64,000 nt of DNA, taken from the NCBI RefSeq assembly GCF_037975245.1, contig NC_092563.1, positions 30,469,960 through 30,533,959 on the forward strand, read 5' to 3'. Shown here one piece after another: positions 12,644 through 24,108 of this stretch. The first letter of the stretch is position 1; each line of letters begins with the position of its first letter. The translations under genes were made by a program, and so were the position numbers. Under the pieces are notes generated by a model. The model saw nothing but the letters and a program-made list of their open reading frames with translations, searched no databases and was not told the DNA's origin. This DNA comes from Apostichopus japonicus. Its lineage: Eukaryota > Echinodermata > Holothuroidea > Aspidochirotida > Stichopodidae.

Positions 12644-13554
12644 TTAAAGGAATTGTCTGGTGGAAGATTTTGATACATTGTCCTTGTAGTGATTATTTTT
12701 CTCTTTCTAACCATGTAAAAATTGTCCCCATTCGACGCTTTCTTCTTGTAGAAATCTGGTTTTCAAATTCACCAGTTTCTCACCAAAAGTACTGTTTGTT
12801 CGAACGCTTCAATATGGTGATTGACGTAGTGCTTGCAAATAGGCAAAACAGGCGACTTGAAGTTAGCACTCCCATTTCCGCAGCAAATAAACTCTCACGT
12901 ATAAGCACATTGGATTGCCTAATATATACAACTTACAGCGTTGCACATAATACACTCTCACACTCAAATCAAAGTTTATAAACTGTTCTTCGAAATCGCT
13001 GAAATAAAATTCACGGATCAAATTTACAGTAAAAGGAAACTTGAAAAGTATTCGGAACACCGAAAGATGAAACTTGGCGGAATCGATGTCAGAGCAGAAT
13101 GTAGTACCGAGAAGCTTAGGCTTCGCAGAACTGTCCGATTGCAAACGTTAGAGTAGCCTACATGCGAACATTCTTCGCGTTGGAGCTGGATATCGCGATG
13201 TATAAACAACGAAGAGTCTGCTGTTCAAACTAATCTTGTGTTACACAAAGACCATGAAACCACCTATCTACTACATATATGGCGGCTTAAGGAGTTTTTG
13301 AAATTTCACCAAAAACTAAGGAAGAAATTAATCTGTATACAAACGCGGTTTTTGTTGTGATCACTGTAGGTACTGTACGGAGCGTGGGTTATGACATTCA
13401 AATCATATTGGAAAGGTCCATCCTTAACGATTAAAAAATTGTTTCTCTGTCAAACACAAAATTAGCGTTCTCATACTTTGACAACATGTTTGGAAAATTA
13501 TTTATCATTTTTTAGGTACAGTAACTTCTTTGGGCCACCAGACAATCCTTTTAA
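12644..13554. mobile_element. TTAA-flanked TIR transposon, non-autonomous (piggyBac-like MITE)
   Basis: The left end reads TTAAAGGAATTGTCTGGTGG. The right end, reverse complemented, reads TTAAAAGGATTGTCTGGTGG. That gives imperfect terminal inverted repeats of about 16 bp flanked by TTAA (12644-12647 and 13551-13554). TTAA target duplication is the rule for piggyBac and is also seen in Kolobok-type elements. The 911-bp element has no transposase-like frame; internal frames of 60-103 codons show no recognisable motif. Confidence 0.7.
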
Positions 13555-14023
13555 AAAAAGTAAACGCAATGTTTCATACAAATACTATGGAGTCTTTCTT
13601 GATTTCATTTAAAAAAAAGCTGATAAATTCAGTCAGTGATACTTCTAGTGAATGTACAATCAGTCAGGTTCAAGTCTGATTACCAGCTAATAATTATAAC
13701 ATATGATATAAGCCTTGGCTCTTGTATTGTTACAGCATGCTGTGCCTACATGTAATAAAGTGTTGTAGGCTAGGCTATATCAAAGTGTTTATTTTGATTT
13801 GTGTTGGACATTAACACTCATAACTTATAGCTCATAACATAGATTTGTCATATAAAGGGATCACATACGCATATTGCAACCGGCTACCTCAAGCTACTGT
13901 ATATGACTGACAAACATGTGATTAAATACGATGCTGCTATACATACAAGTATAAAAGAAGTACTTCATTGCAATAATACAACAGATAAGCAAATATATAC
14001 CATATAATTGGGTGAGGGGAAAG
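13555..14023. other. anonymous AT-rich spacer
   Basis: Nothing recognised between the TTAA element and the 130-bp array. Confidence 0.45.
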
Positions 14024-14928
14024 GATGGGGTTTGACAATGTGTGCATACTGTACATCGTGTCATAAAAGGTGAATGTTTTGATCCAAACTTCAATACTTA
14101 CGTTATACTGTAGTGCCCCACCCTCTTTAAGGTCATCATGAGTGCTCCCAAATAGAGGATGGGGTGCGATAATGTGTGCATACATGGTGTCATAGAAGGT
14201 GAACTGTTTTGATCTCAACTTCAATACTTACGTTATACTGTAGTGCCCCACCCTCTTTAAGGTCATCATGAGTGCTCCCAAATAGAGGATGGGGTGCGAT
14301 AATGTGTGCATACATGGTGTCATAGAAGGTGAACTGTTTTGATCTCAACTTCAATACTTACGTTATACTGTAGTGCCCCACCCTCTTTAAGGTCATCATG
14401 ATTGCTTCCGAATAGAGGATGGGGTGCGATAATGTGTGCATACATGGTGTCATAGAAGGTGAACTGTTTTGATCTCAACTTCAATACTTACGTTATACTG
14501 TAGTGCCCCACCCTCTTTAAGGTCATCATGATTGCTTCCAAATAGAGGATGGGGTGCGATAATGTGTGCATACATGGTGTCATAGAAGGTGAACTGTTTT
14601 GATCTCAACTTCAATACTTACGTTATACTGTAGTGCCCCACCCTCTTGAAGGTCATCATGAGTGCTCCCAAATAGAGGATGGGGTGCGATAATGTGTGCA
14701 TACATGGTGTCATAGAAGGTGAACTGTTTTGATCTCAACTTCAATACTTACGTTATACTGTAGTGCCCCACCCTCTTTAAGGTCATCATGATTGCTTCCA
14801 AATAGAGGATGGGGTGCGATAATGTGTGCATACATGGTGTCATAGAAGGTGAACTGTTTTGATCTCAACTTCAATACTTACGTTATACTGTAGTGCCCCA
14901 CCCTCTTTAAGGTCATCATGATTACTCC
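14024..14928. repeat. 130-bp tandem array, 7 copies
   Basis: CGTTATACTGTAGTGCCCCA recurs at 14101, 14231, 14361, 14491, 14621, 14751 and 14881, exactly 130 bp apart. Internal copies are almost identical, differing for example in AGTGCTCCCA versus ATTGCTTCCA. The first copy is more diverged. The near identity suggests recent amplification or homogenisation. Confidence 0.97.
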
Positions 14929-16006
14929 CCAATTTGCTACATTTCAGCTACTGGGTGCTCACATTTCAACCTTTACTGTGACTCTTATTAATATTATCAC
15001 ACAAAGACATTTGATAGTCCACACAATCCTCTACTGTACTGTATGTCTGAAGACAAAAGTTAGGCCTTCCAGAAAAGTGCTTTTGAGTACCTAGCAATTT
15101 TCAGCATGTGAAAATCTGAAGTCAATGTTGACAGCAGTTAAGAAATCGACTCTTCTCCATTCAAAGATTAACTGCATGTCTATAAACTGGTACCATACAA
15201 TGTCTAAGAAGAATGTAATTGGGAAGGTTAAAATCTCCAAACCACACTTAATTAAAAATATTCTGCTTCTAACACTTTGGTGCCAATACTTTACATCAAT
15301 AACGTTTAGCATTATAGCAAAGGATACGTATACTGTACTTAGATTTGACTTTTAGCATTATAGCAAAGGATATGTATACTGTACTTAGATTATTACAAAT
15401 ATAACTAAATCAACAAAATAGACTGATATTGTGGAGAGCTGGGACAGCAACCAAGAGATAAAAGTTTTGTAACTCCATAAGACATAGAAATGGTGCCATC
15501 TTTATCTACCAATTTTTGCTAGTGGTGCACGGATAGAGCTACAATATAATTTAATACACATATTTCCACTTTTAATATATAAGAGGAGATAAAGCCTAAC
15601 ATTTCAGGGAGGATCTTTTCATCATTTTTTATCATATTTGAGATGAAACTAGAGCCAAACATCAATACTTATAGCTAACTCCACTCAAACTTGTCTATCT
15701 CATTTTACAAGTATTTCGAGTGCATGCTGTGTCAATAACATATGCAACTGTTAAAAAGGAGCGATTTCTTCCTGTTTAACTCAAAATGATGGATTTCATC
15801 AACCTCAAGCCAAAATATATAGTATTTGCTGTAATTTAGACATTTTGTTCTAACATCTATGACGTCCTTCATAACCTTGAATTTTATCGATGGATGACAT
15901 AAAACTACATATTTTTCCATGTTGTTTCGCTTTTGATCTTACCATCTCATACCATGTGCAGAATAATTTCAAACAAGATGACTTTATCATGCTTGGGGAA
16001 AAATCT
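14929..16006. other. anonymous DNA with a 46-bp duplication
   Basis: No exon recognised. The segment TTAGCATTATAGCAAAGGAT (start 15306) is directly repeated 46 bp later (15352). Confidence 0.5.
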
Positions 16007-16079
16007 GTACACAGCACGTTCTCCTGGGAGGCACGTTGCTATATACACAGCACGTTCTCCTGGGAGGCACGTTGCTATA
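16007..16079. repeat. 36-bp tandem duplication
   Basis: The 36-bp unit starting ACACAGCACGTTCTCCTGGG at 16009 is repeated at 16045 without change. It contains an inverted pair, ACGTTCTCC/GGAGGCACGT-like. Confidence 0.9.
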
Positions 16080-17367
16080 GAAAATTCAAAAATTAAAGAC
16101 AGATACGTGTTTCAACAACAATTTATCACAATTACAGTTTCAGAAGATGCTGAAGTGTGCCACACTGGAAAATCTCACTGAAAACTGTGTAACCCCATTT
16201 AGGAAACATCACCAAATTTCCTTCTGAACTAGTTCCACACTGTATTATGTAATTTCTATTTGGGCGCATTACTATTTGTTTATAAATGTTGTTGTATTAA
16301 TGTACAATGTATAAATGTACAACATAATTTCTTAAATTATGAAAGGTTTAGTGGTACACTACCATGTTAAAGTTTGCAGGATTACCCTTTGAAAGTTCAT
16401 AATAACTGTGGCAAGGCTTTTGGGAAGATCACTCTTATTGATTTTCACATATATCTAGCAAATTACAAAATGAATAAATGGCAAAGCTTCATAGTGATGG
16501 AGAATTCTACAGAGGAACTTCCTGACAATGCAATGAATGAGGTTAAAACCAAGATAAATTAACAGTGATTTGAAACAAAGTACTGTAAGTGCATGGGTTA
16601 GTTCTGAAAGCATATGTATGGTCATCAATGGGGTACATACAATGGTAAAAGTTACTGGCTTGTTGTATAGGCTAGTAGTACATTTGTTGAGAGGAGACAG
16701 GTAAGAGAGAAATGAGGTACTGTAAATTTGTGCGACATAATTGTGACAAATGACAGATATTAGAAGTATCATTGAAAGATCCCTGTATTTATAGTTTAAT
16801 AATATTGACCAAGTGTAAGAGACCAACTACCCTTACACACCATATATATGCCCATCCACCATGGATGTTCACCCTTTTCTCAATGATGATCAGTGGAGCA
16901 AATGTCAAACTGGCTATTGTTAATAAATTTACACAGTTAAATACAATGTATATCAGTATTCAGTTTGCTCCTTTACAGTCCTGTATTTTATTTCAGTATT
17001 TTTCTGTTTCTGAACAAACCACTTATTATCGTTTCTTCCAATCTCCCTACACACACACTTCAGTTTCTGAAGCTCTCCTCTCTACCTTGTTCACATTTGA
17101 GAATTTAAGGAGGATAAGGAGCCTGTCTTCCCCAGGGAGGTAATAAGATGACCTCAGAGGGCATCCACATTTGAGAATGCAAGGACGAAGGAGAGAACAT
17201 TACACAATGATGAAATGGTCACGATGCTTCCTTACAATTCACTCTGCATTAGCTTATTACTTTGGACCAGTTTGTGCAGAGGTGACATGGTCAAGTAACC
17301 AGAGATCTGAACATCCATACTATCAGAGGTGACATGGTCAAGTAACCAGAGATCTAAACATTCATAC
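16080..17367. other. anonymous DNA with a 47-bp duplication
   Basis: GGTGACATGGTCAAGTAACC at 17281 recurs at 17328 (47-bp period). A plus-strand segment near 17090-17120 resembles, in inverted orientation, part of the candidate exon at 17368-17534. No gene is supported in the rest. Confidence 0.45.
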
Positions 17368-17534
17368 TATCATCTTGATCTGCCTTATAGGGTCAGGATC
17401 CTCCCAGAAAGAGAAATCATGATTGCAAGGTCTGATCCTGAGTAGCCGAGCATCCACTCTACGGAACTGGAAAAGCTCTTGGGGAGTTAGATCCTCCTTG
17501 CGTTCTAAAATGTGAACAAGTCTATTAAGGGAGA
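17368..17534 (-). CDS. candidate coding exon, protein not recognised
   Basis: The open minus-strand stretch reads as credible globular protein, including LERKEDLTPQELFQFRRVDA and a C-terminal HDFSFWEDPDPIRQIKMI. The acceptor would be ATCAGTGCAG at 17534 and the donor ATA|GTATGA at 17368. The 5' phase is 1 and the 3' phase 0. The exon fits in phase onto the candidate exon at 18580-18657. If the donor is wrong, the frame ends at a stop three codons later. The acceptor side coincides with the start of a 62-bp array whose units each carry the same ATCAGTGCAG. I do not recognise the family; a retroelement fragment is an alternative. Confidence 0.45.
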
Positions 17535-18165
17535 CTGCACTGATCCCCAACATGTAGCTACTACTGTACTTCAATAAACAATACAAACACTTTAGACTGC
17601 ACTGATCCCCAACATGTAGCTACTACTGTACTTCAATAAACAATACAAACACTTAAGACTGCACTGATCCCCAACATGTAGCTACTACTGTACTTCAATA
17701 AACAATACAAACACTTTAGACTGCACTGATCCCCAACATGTAGCTACTACTGTACTTCAATAAACAATACAAACACTTTAGACTGCACTGATCCCCAACA
17801 TGTAGCTACTACTGTACTTCAATAAACAATACAAACACTTAAGACTGCACTGATCCCCAACATGTAGCTACTACTGTACTTCAATAAACAATACAAACAC
17901 TTAAGACTGCACTGATCCCCAACATGTAGCTACTACTGCACTTCAATAAACAATACAAACACTTTAGAAGGCAGATATACCCAACATGTAGCTACTACTG
18001 TACTTCAATAAACAATACAAACACTTAAGACTGCACTGATCCCCAAAATGTAGCTACTACTGTACTTCAATAAACAATACAAACACTTAAGACTGCACTG
18101 ATCCCCAACATGTAGCTACTACTGCACTTTAATAAACAATACAAACACTTTAGAAGGCAGATATA
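17535..18165. repeat. 62-bp tandem array, about 10 copies
   Basis: The unit begins ACTGCACTGATCCCCAACAT and ends ACAATACAAACACTTTAG, 62 bp. One internal copy and the final edge carry GAAGGCAGATATACCC instead of the usual start. A block with its own edge was therefore duplicated within the array. Confidence 0.95.
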
Positions 18166-18579
18166 CCCTTTTTAAGCCAACTTTTTAATATACCTTGTAA
18201 GTATTATCTATTGCTACAGTATAATTAGATCTGAGTATTAAATGGCTACTGGAGTAGTCATTACCATGGCAAACCCAATACTTACTTAATTCTTTATCAC
18301 AAATAGTACTTGAGAACATTTTGTAGAGAATGCTCATATTAAAATGGTTACAATAACAAAATCAGTTTTCTTACAACTTAATTTTGATGAATCCAGTGAA
18401 ATTCCTCATACAGTATATTTTAGAACTATCACTTCAAAACATCAGAAAAAAAACTAAACACAAATTTCTTCCTTGCAGTAAAGAAGTGTTTTACCAAGGG
18501 ATAATATCAGCAAATTTGTGCATTGAAATCACACTTAAAATACATGCACTGCAGAATTTGAATACACAAAGCACCATAC
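18166..18579. other. anonymous AT-rich DNA
   Basis: A 99-codon plus-strand frame (18384-18683) overlaps the candidate exon on the other strand and shows no motif. Confidence 0.4.
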
Positions 18580-18657
18580 CAGCAGGAAAACCTATGCAAG
18601 CTTTCAGAAAGCAATATGGAATTACACTATCAATATGGAATCTTTTGTGCTGGTTGA
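18580..18657 (-). CDS. candidate 78-bp coding exon, protein not recognised
   Basis: The minus-strand exon runs from a pyrimidine-rich acceptor (GCCATGTGTGTAG) to the donor GCTG|GTATGG and is phase 1 at both ends. It encodes NQHKRFHIDSVIPYCFLKAC and a few more residues. Its 3' phase matches the 5' phase of the candidate exon at 17368-17534, about 1 kb downstream. Support is from splice signals and phase only. Confidence 0.35.
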
Positions 18658-18787
18658 CTACACACATGGCGAAAAGTAAATAAGTAGTTAAAGCAAGCCT
18701 TAACAAGGGAAACTGTAAATATGTTCAGTATGGATGATCCTGTAACTCAGTACATTGTCCCACAAGCTGTAATATATCTCCACATAC

Positions 18788-18865
18788 CAGTATCCTTCGT
18801 TACGACGACACAGTAAGGTTACGAAAATCCTGGGTCTTATTTCAAATTCAGTATAAAATCTATGG
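18788..18865 (-). CDS. candidate 78-bp coding exon, weak
   Basis: A strong pyrimidine-rich acceptor (CTCAAACTTAACTTCCAG) and a donor CTG|GTATGT bound an open frame with EFEIRPRIFVTLLCRRNEGY. Its phase (2/2) does not join directly to the exon at 18580-18657. Either another exon intervenes or one of the two is wrong. Confidence 0.25.
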
Positions 18866-18911
18866 CTGGAAGTTAAGTTTGAGATGGATAGGGCAAAGCT
18901 CAAAGCCTTTC

Positions 18912-19021
18912 TATTAAAAGGAGACAATACAATACACCAAGCATCAGATTAAAAGGAGACAATATAACACACACTGCATTGGATTAAAAGGAGAAAATAT
19001 AATACAAATAGCATTGGATTG
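18912..19021. repeat. short tandem repeat of about 38 bp, 3 copies
   Basis: ATTAAAAGGAGACAATA recurs three times with diverged spacers ending in GCATTGGATT-like sequence. Confidence 0.8.
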
Positions 19022-19534
19022 AAGTTTTGTGTTATGTGTCAACACAATAGCCTTCCAAAATATGTCAGAGAGTCAAGTTATGGTCACTCATGGTCAAACT
19101 TCAACAGACATTTTACTGTCACCTTCAGAGAATTGGTTTCTCTCTTGTACATTTCATTCCATATATTTTCACACATGCATTTATATGTTTACTTTACAAA
19201 TAACAAATGACATGAAGTAGTAGTGAATAATACATGAAGTGAAGGAAGGAAGCAGAACAATAAACCCTTGCGGGCTTGACGGGGTGTTCTGCTCCCTAAA
19301 AACACAGAGAAGGAGACCAATCAAAAGGCTATAACAAAACAATATACCCCTCACCCTCACCCCCCCCCCCCCCAACCGGAAACACAATCCAGTACAGCTG
19401 AACACCTGTGTCCATGCAACAAATGAAAGAAATTGGAGTATTTCAAAGTAGTAAAAGACTAAGGGCAGACAATCACTAGTCAAGAGAGTACTGTACCTGC
19501 TTGAAAGATAACATTTTAGTAAAGGGGTCTAAAA
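19022..19534. other. anonymous DNA with a poly-C tract
   Basis: A run of C lies at about 19358-19373. No gene recognised. Confidence 0.5.
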
Positions 19535-20405
19535 GATCTTAAGCTGGGCCTGTCACTTATTGCCTTGGGTAATGAGTTCCAAAGATTGTGGCACGATAAA
19601 GAAGGCTTGAGTGGGAAGCAGTTGTGAGATTTATAGTTTGCAAAAGAAGCAGAGGATTTCGTGTATTGTAGTTATGAATGAGGAAATTGATTGTAAAAAA
19701 AGTTAGAAAGAGCGTCTGGTAGCAGATTGTGTATGAAGCAATATGTGAATGAAGCAGTTCCTAGATTATGTCCTGAAGTTTCCATACATTTAATGTTTTA
19801 AAAAGAATACCGGTGCCATTATGAGGGCCACAATGACAAATATGTCGAACAGCTCTTTTCTGCAGAAGAAACCTGTAGGCGATTGAAGTTAGACTGCCTG
19901 GTACACGACCATACAGTAGTGCAATAAGTAAAATGGGGATAAATCAAGGTGAAATACAGAGTGCTAAGAACGCTCTTTGGTAGTACATACTTAAGTCTAC
20001 CAATAATACAGACTCCACTTGAAATTTGTGAGAATAAACTATGGATATGTTTTTGCCAAGTGACATCACAATCAATAATTTCCCCAAGACATTTAATCTT
20101 ACTCACAGAATTCACAGAGTGTGACCATACTGTATATGTTAAAATGTTAAAATCATAATTGTTGTTATGCTTAAGTAGTTAAAGACCATGAAGTTTGTTT
20201 TGCTGATATTAAGGATAGCTCATTAGCTCCAAACCAATCACAATAAGCTTTGAGTTCAGAACAAACAGTCCGTTTTGGCGTTTAGGGTACTCGTCAGCAA
20301 AAAGAAGTATTGAAGAATTTGGTGAGACACATGATATGTCGTTTACGTAAATAATAAATAGAAGTGGGCCAAGGACTGCACCTTGGGGAACCTGCAATGA
20401 ACAGT
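19535..20405 (-). pseudogene. decayed non-LTR retrotransposon (LINE), reverse transcriptase C-terminal half
   Basis: On the minus strand, VPQGAVLGPLLFIIYVNDIS followed by SSILLFADE is the RT core around motifs B and C; the catalytic second aspartate of FADD is replaced by E. After a frame change come IKCLGEIIDCDVTWQKHI and IIGRLKYVLPKSVLSTLYFT, typical of the thumb region of Jockey/CR1-like LINEs. Further degraded frames include a YNTRN-type block and a final WNSLP-like region near 19545-19570. The 5' half (endonuclease and early RT) is missing, as in normal 5' truncation. Frameshifts and stops make it non-functional. Confidence 0.85.
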
Positions 20406-22605
20406 AGCCAGGTCAGAGATTTAAATGTCTATTTCAACAAACCTCCATGTCTGGGAAGAATTTACAGAGTACTATTTGAAAACTGTGATAAATTTGAATG
20501 TACATTAAAGTAATATAATTATGATCTTTTATTTTCTTTGTTTTCTTCCTGTTTTTCTTGCTTTGACTTTATTCTTATTAAACTTTCTTAGTAGTCTCAT
20601 CAATCATTCAATTATCTTTCCTCAGTATGTTCTACTCTTTATGGTTTTTATACCTATCTGATATTATTTAATGTCAGTCAGTATTGACGTTCTCACTTAT
20701 TATGTTTTAACATTATTGCTCTTTGCAAAGTCCTCTTGATTCATTAAAATGAAACTGAATATATAATAACAACAATAAAGTGTGCTTGCAGACCACATAT
20801 TAAAGTTCCCAAAGAAACTTGAAAGCAACTGCACCATTTCCCTCCGGTAGCAGTTTACCAAGCTAATCATTAATGACAATATGGATGGGTCTGGATGTGT
20901 GAAGTATCCTTCACACTGTTGGCAAATAATGATATTGACTGAACTAGCAAACTAGTTATGTTAAATAATGGTCACCCACAGATGCTCAAATTTCCTCAAG
21001 AACTTGACTGCTAATGTAAAAGTTGTTACCCACACAAATATATTGAATTGTCGTCTATGTTGAGAATTTTCAGGCTGAGAATTCTTTGGAGGGATCAGAG
21101 CCACTAGGAATTTTTCAAACACTTCTAGCAATATTTAAATTACGTAAAATTTGTGACCAATGCTGATGATCAATTAAGCTATATTCTTACACAAGGATCA
21201 AGACATTATGTGGTGTACTCATTCATGGTTCATCCAACATTTTGTGCTTTTCTTTCTCATTTGATCAAGCTTCTGTTTTCTTTTCTCTTAGTGGTATTCT
21301 CATTAGCAGCACAGATTTTAAGGATTCCAAACCTAATGTACCTGTAATGATTGAACCATATAAACCTATTCAACATACTGGATGCTCTTTGGCCGTTCGT
21401 TATGAGTGGTAAATTTAGCATTTATGAATGACAAGACAAACAATGATTACAAGGAATGCGTACTGAACACAAATATGATTCAGCCACAATAAATGGCCAT
21501 CTTTCCCATACTTTCATTTGTTTTGAAGAGTCTCTCTTGAAACTACGACATTAATGTTGTAATCATTGAAGGATTCTCTATAGATGTCTTACATGTCATT
21601 CAAGTGCAGTGCAATGCTGCTATATCATCATGTGACAAACTCACCTACTGGGCCATACAGACATGAACTTTACATAAGAGGTTACAAAAGGTTAGAGGCT
21701 AATCGTTTATCTATAAGTAGACCCCAAAGTAAACATGATATCATGCAACAACAAATAAATATGGTACTGCATACAACGGTGATATGGCAAAGATCATCAA
21801 ACCAGATATAACTTTGAAGCTCAAGACAAACTATGCGTCACTTAATGCTGCTATTGCATAGATGTCAGCAGCAATATATCAGCATTAATGTGTGTTTATA
21901 GGTTGTGTATTATATTTATAAGGAAACTGCTTTAAATTGCACATTGTATTTGGTAACTGTACTGCTGCAAGATAACATGCCGTGGATTCCTGAATATGAA
22001 TAACTATAAAGTTACTTTAGGAAACTTCCTACAGTGCAGTACCATATAAAGAGTTGCATTTTGAGATTGACTAGGTGGAACATTATGAGTTATATGAATT
22101 TTCACTATATAAATTTCCTTGTACTGTACTCCACAATAACAGCACAAATGCATTGTACAGCTGAATCAGTGCACGATTAAAAGGTGAAAGATGAATTCTA
22201 AACCTGAAATACAGAAATGTAAAAAACACCTCTTTGGTTAATAAACAGAAACAAAATACAATCTGGACATCACAAAAGTTCCAACAATATAGTGGCAGAG
22301 ATTCAAGACATACTTTTGGTATATATCGTAGTTGGTATAAATGCTAGATGTATGCCATCCATACAGATGTCATCATTCTAGATAGATAGATATTTATTCA
22401 GCCAATCATATAAAAATACAATGGAAATTATGGTAATGAACTTCGGTTATGTTCTTTTCTGTGAATATCGATCTAACCAAACTTCTGAAGGTCAATTTAT
22501 TTGTTCTGGAACGTGCTTCATACTACATGGACAAATTGCAGCTCTATCTGTGCAATAGGTTACATACATAGATTAGTGACTATAATACTGCATACAGTAT
22601 GTATA
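20406..22605. other. anonymous AT-rich DNA
   Basis: No exon or bounded element recognised. Open frames at 21153 and 21584 have no supporting features. Confidence 0.45.
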
Positions 22606-22664
22606 GATGTATGTATGTATGTATGTATGCATGTATGTATATATATACATATATATATATATTT
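22606..22664. repeat. (GTAT)n/(TA)n microsatellite
   Basis: A GTAT tetranucleotide run is followed by TA repeats. Confidence 0.95.
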
Positions 22665-22668
22665 ATAG

Positions 22669-23430
22669 TAGTGTTTGCATAGTGTATAAGGGTACCCGGG
22701 TACCCGCCCGACGCGATACTACCCGGTTCCTAATTTATTACCCGAATCCTACGCAAAGTGTGATTTTGTTTTCTTTTTGCAAATCGATGTTTAGGCAAGA
22801 TTTTCTCATTGACTTAGTGTGATGTTAGGCTACCATGTGGTCGAAGATAACAGCAATAAAGAAAGTACCCGCACCGACGCGATACTACACGGTTCCTATT
22901 TTATTACCCGAATCCTACGCAAAGTGTGATTTTGTTTTCTTTTTGCAAATCGATGTTTAGGCAAGATTTTCTCATTGACTTAGTGTGATGTTAGGCTACC
23001 ATGTGGTCGAAGATAACAGCAATAAAGAAAGTACCCGCACCGACGCGATACTACACGGTTCCTATTTTATTACCCGAATCCTACGCAAAGTGTGATTTTG
23101 TTTTCTTTTTGCAAATCGATGTTTAGGCAAGATTTTCCCATTGACTTAGAGTGGTGTTAGGCTACCATGTGGTCGAAGATAACAGCAATAATGATAGTAT
23201 TCCATGGATATCTTTTAACTGCGTCACAATTTCAGCTAATAAACAGATGGCTAGTCTAGATTACCCCATTGACTTAGAGTGGTGTTAGGCTACCATGTGG
23301 TCGAAGATAACAGCAATAATGATAGTATTCCATGGATATCTTTTAACTGCGTCACAATTTCAGCTAATAAACAGATGGCTAGTCTAGATTTCTCATTGAC
23401 TTAGTGTGGTGTTAGGCTACCATGTGGAAG
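22669..23430. repeat. hAT-derived tandem array (166-bp and about 120-138-bp units)
   Basis: CCCGAATCCTACGCAAAGTG recurs at 22741, 22907 and 23073 (166-bp period). A second module containing CCATGTGGTCGAAGATAACA recurs with a shorter period to about 23430. Reverse-complement relatives of both modules occur in the interior of the hAT element at about 32.3-32.5 kb (CTTCGACCACATGTTAGCCT; AAACTTGCCATCTGTTTATT). The left edge starts TAGTGTTTGCATAG, like the hAT end TAGTGTTCAACC, and is followed by a 16-bp perfect palindrome GGGTACCCGGGTACCC (22690-22705). Probably a hAT relative whose interior was amplified. Confidence 0.75.
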
Positions 23431-24108
23431 AAATTGAAAGAGTTCGCAAGTGGCTTTTAACCAAACGTTTATTCTAAATGCGATCAAATTGCACAAATCG
23501 CACGGCTAATTGCTAACCCTGGGCCTGCAATATTTATAGTAGTAGTAACAACTGTTTAAGAGCTAAATTGGATATTTATATGGTCTGATCCAATACAGGT
23601 GGAGAGCAAGCTTAAGCAGCGGCGGCAGTGAGATGTTAGTAGTGATGTTAATTATATGAAGTTATTAACAAGTTAATGAAAGAAACAAAAGCAAATAGAA
23701 ATGATTGAGGAAGGTTTTATACCTACGTATTTGAAATCGTCTCCAACACCCACTTGTCCCTGACCATAGTTTCCCATTGCTGGGTGAAGTATGTCAATCT
23801 CCCCCCACCTGCGGAATTGCTGCGGTGAGGTGGGCACCCCTAGGGCCGGGTGGCAAACGGCGGTCTAGCGGAGGAGCGGTCGCTGTCCCGTCAAGTCGTG
23901 AGACCTCTGCCTGTGCCTCTCGTTCCCCATTGGCCAGCGGATGGAGGATATGACATTATCCCTCCTGGCCTTCACTGATCGTGTGTTGACTCGGCAAATT
24001 GATCGAACGCCAGCCTCACGAGCGGACCCAGGAGGAGTAATAGTTGTCCAGCTTCACTTCTTGAGACATGGTTGTCGTCTTGAGGGAGTTGTTGGTGGTG
24101 CCTCATAA
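23431..24108. other. flank of retroelement, no clear gene
   Basis: The part from about 23740 is GC-richer and may be decayed retroelement sequence continuing downstream of the gag-like frame. No intact domain seen. Confidence 0.4.
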
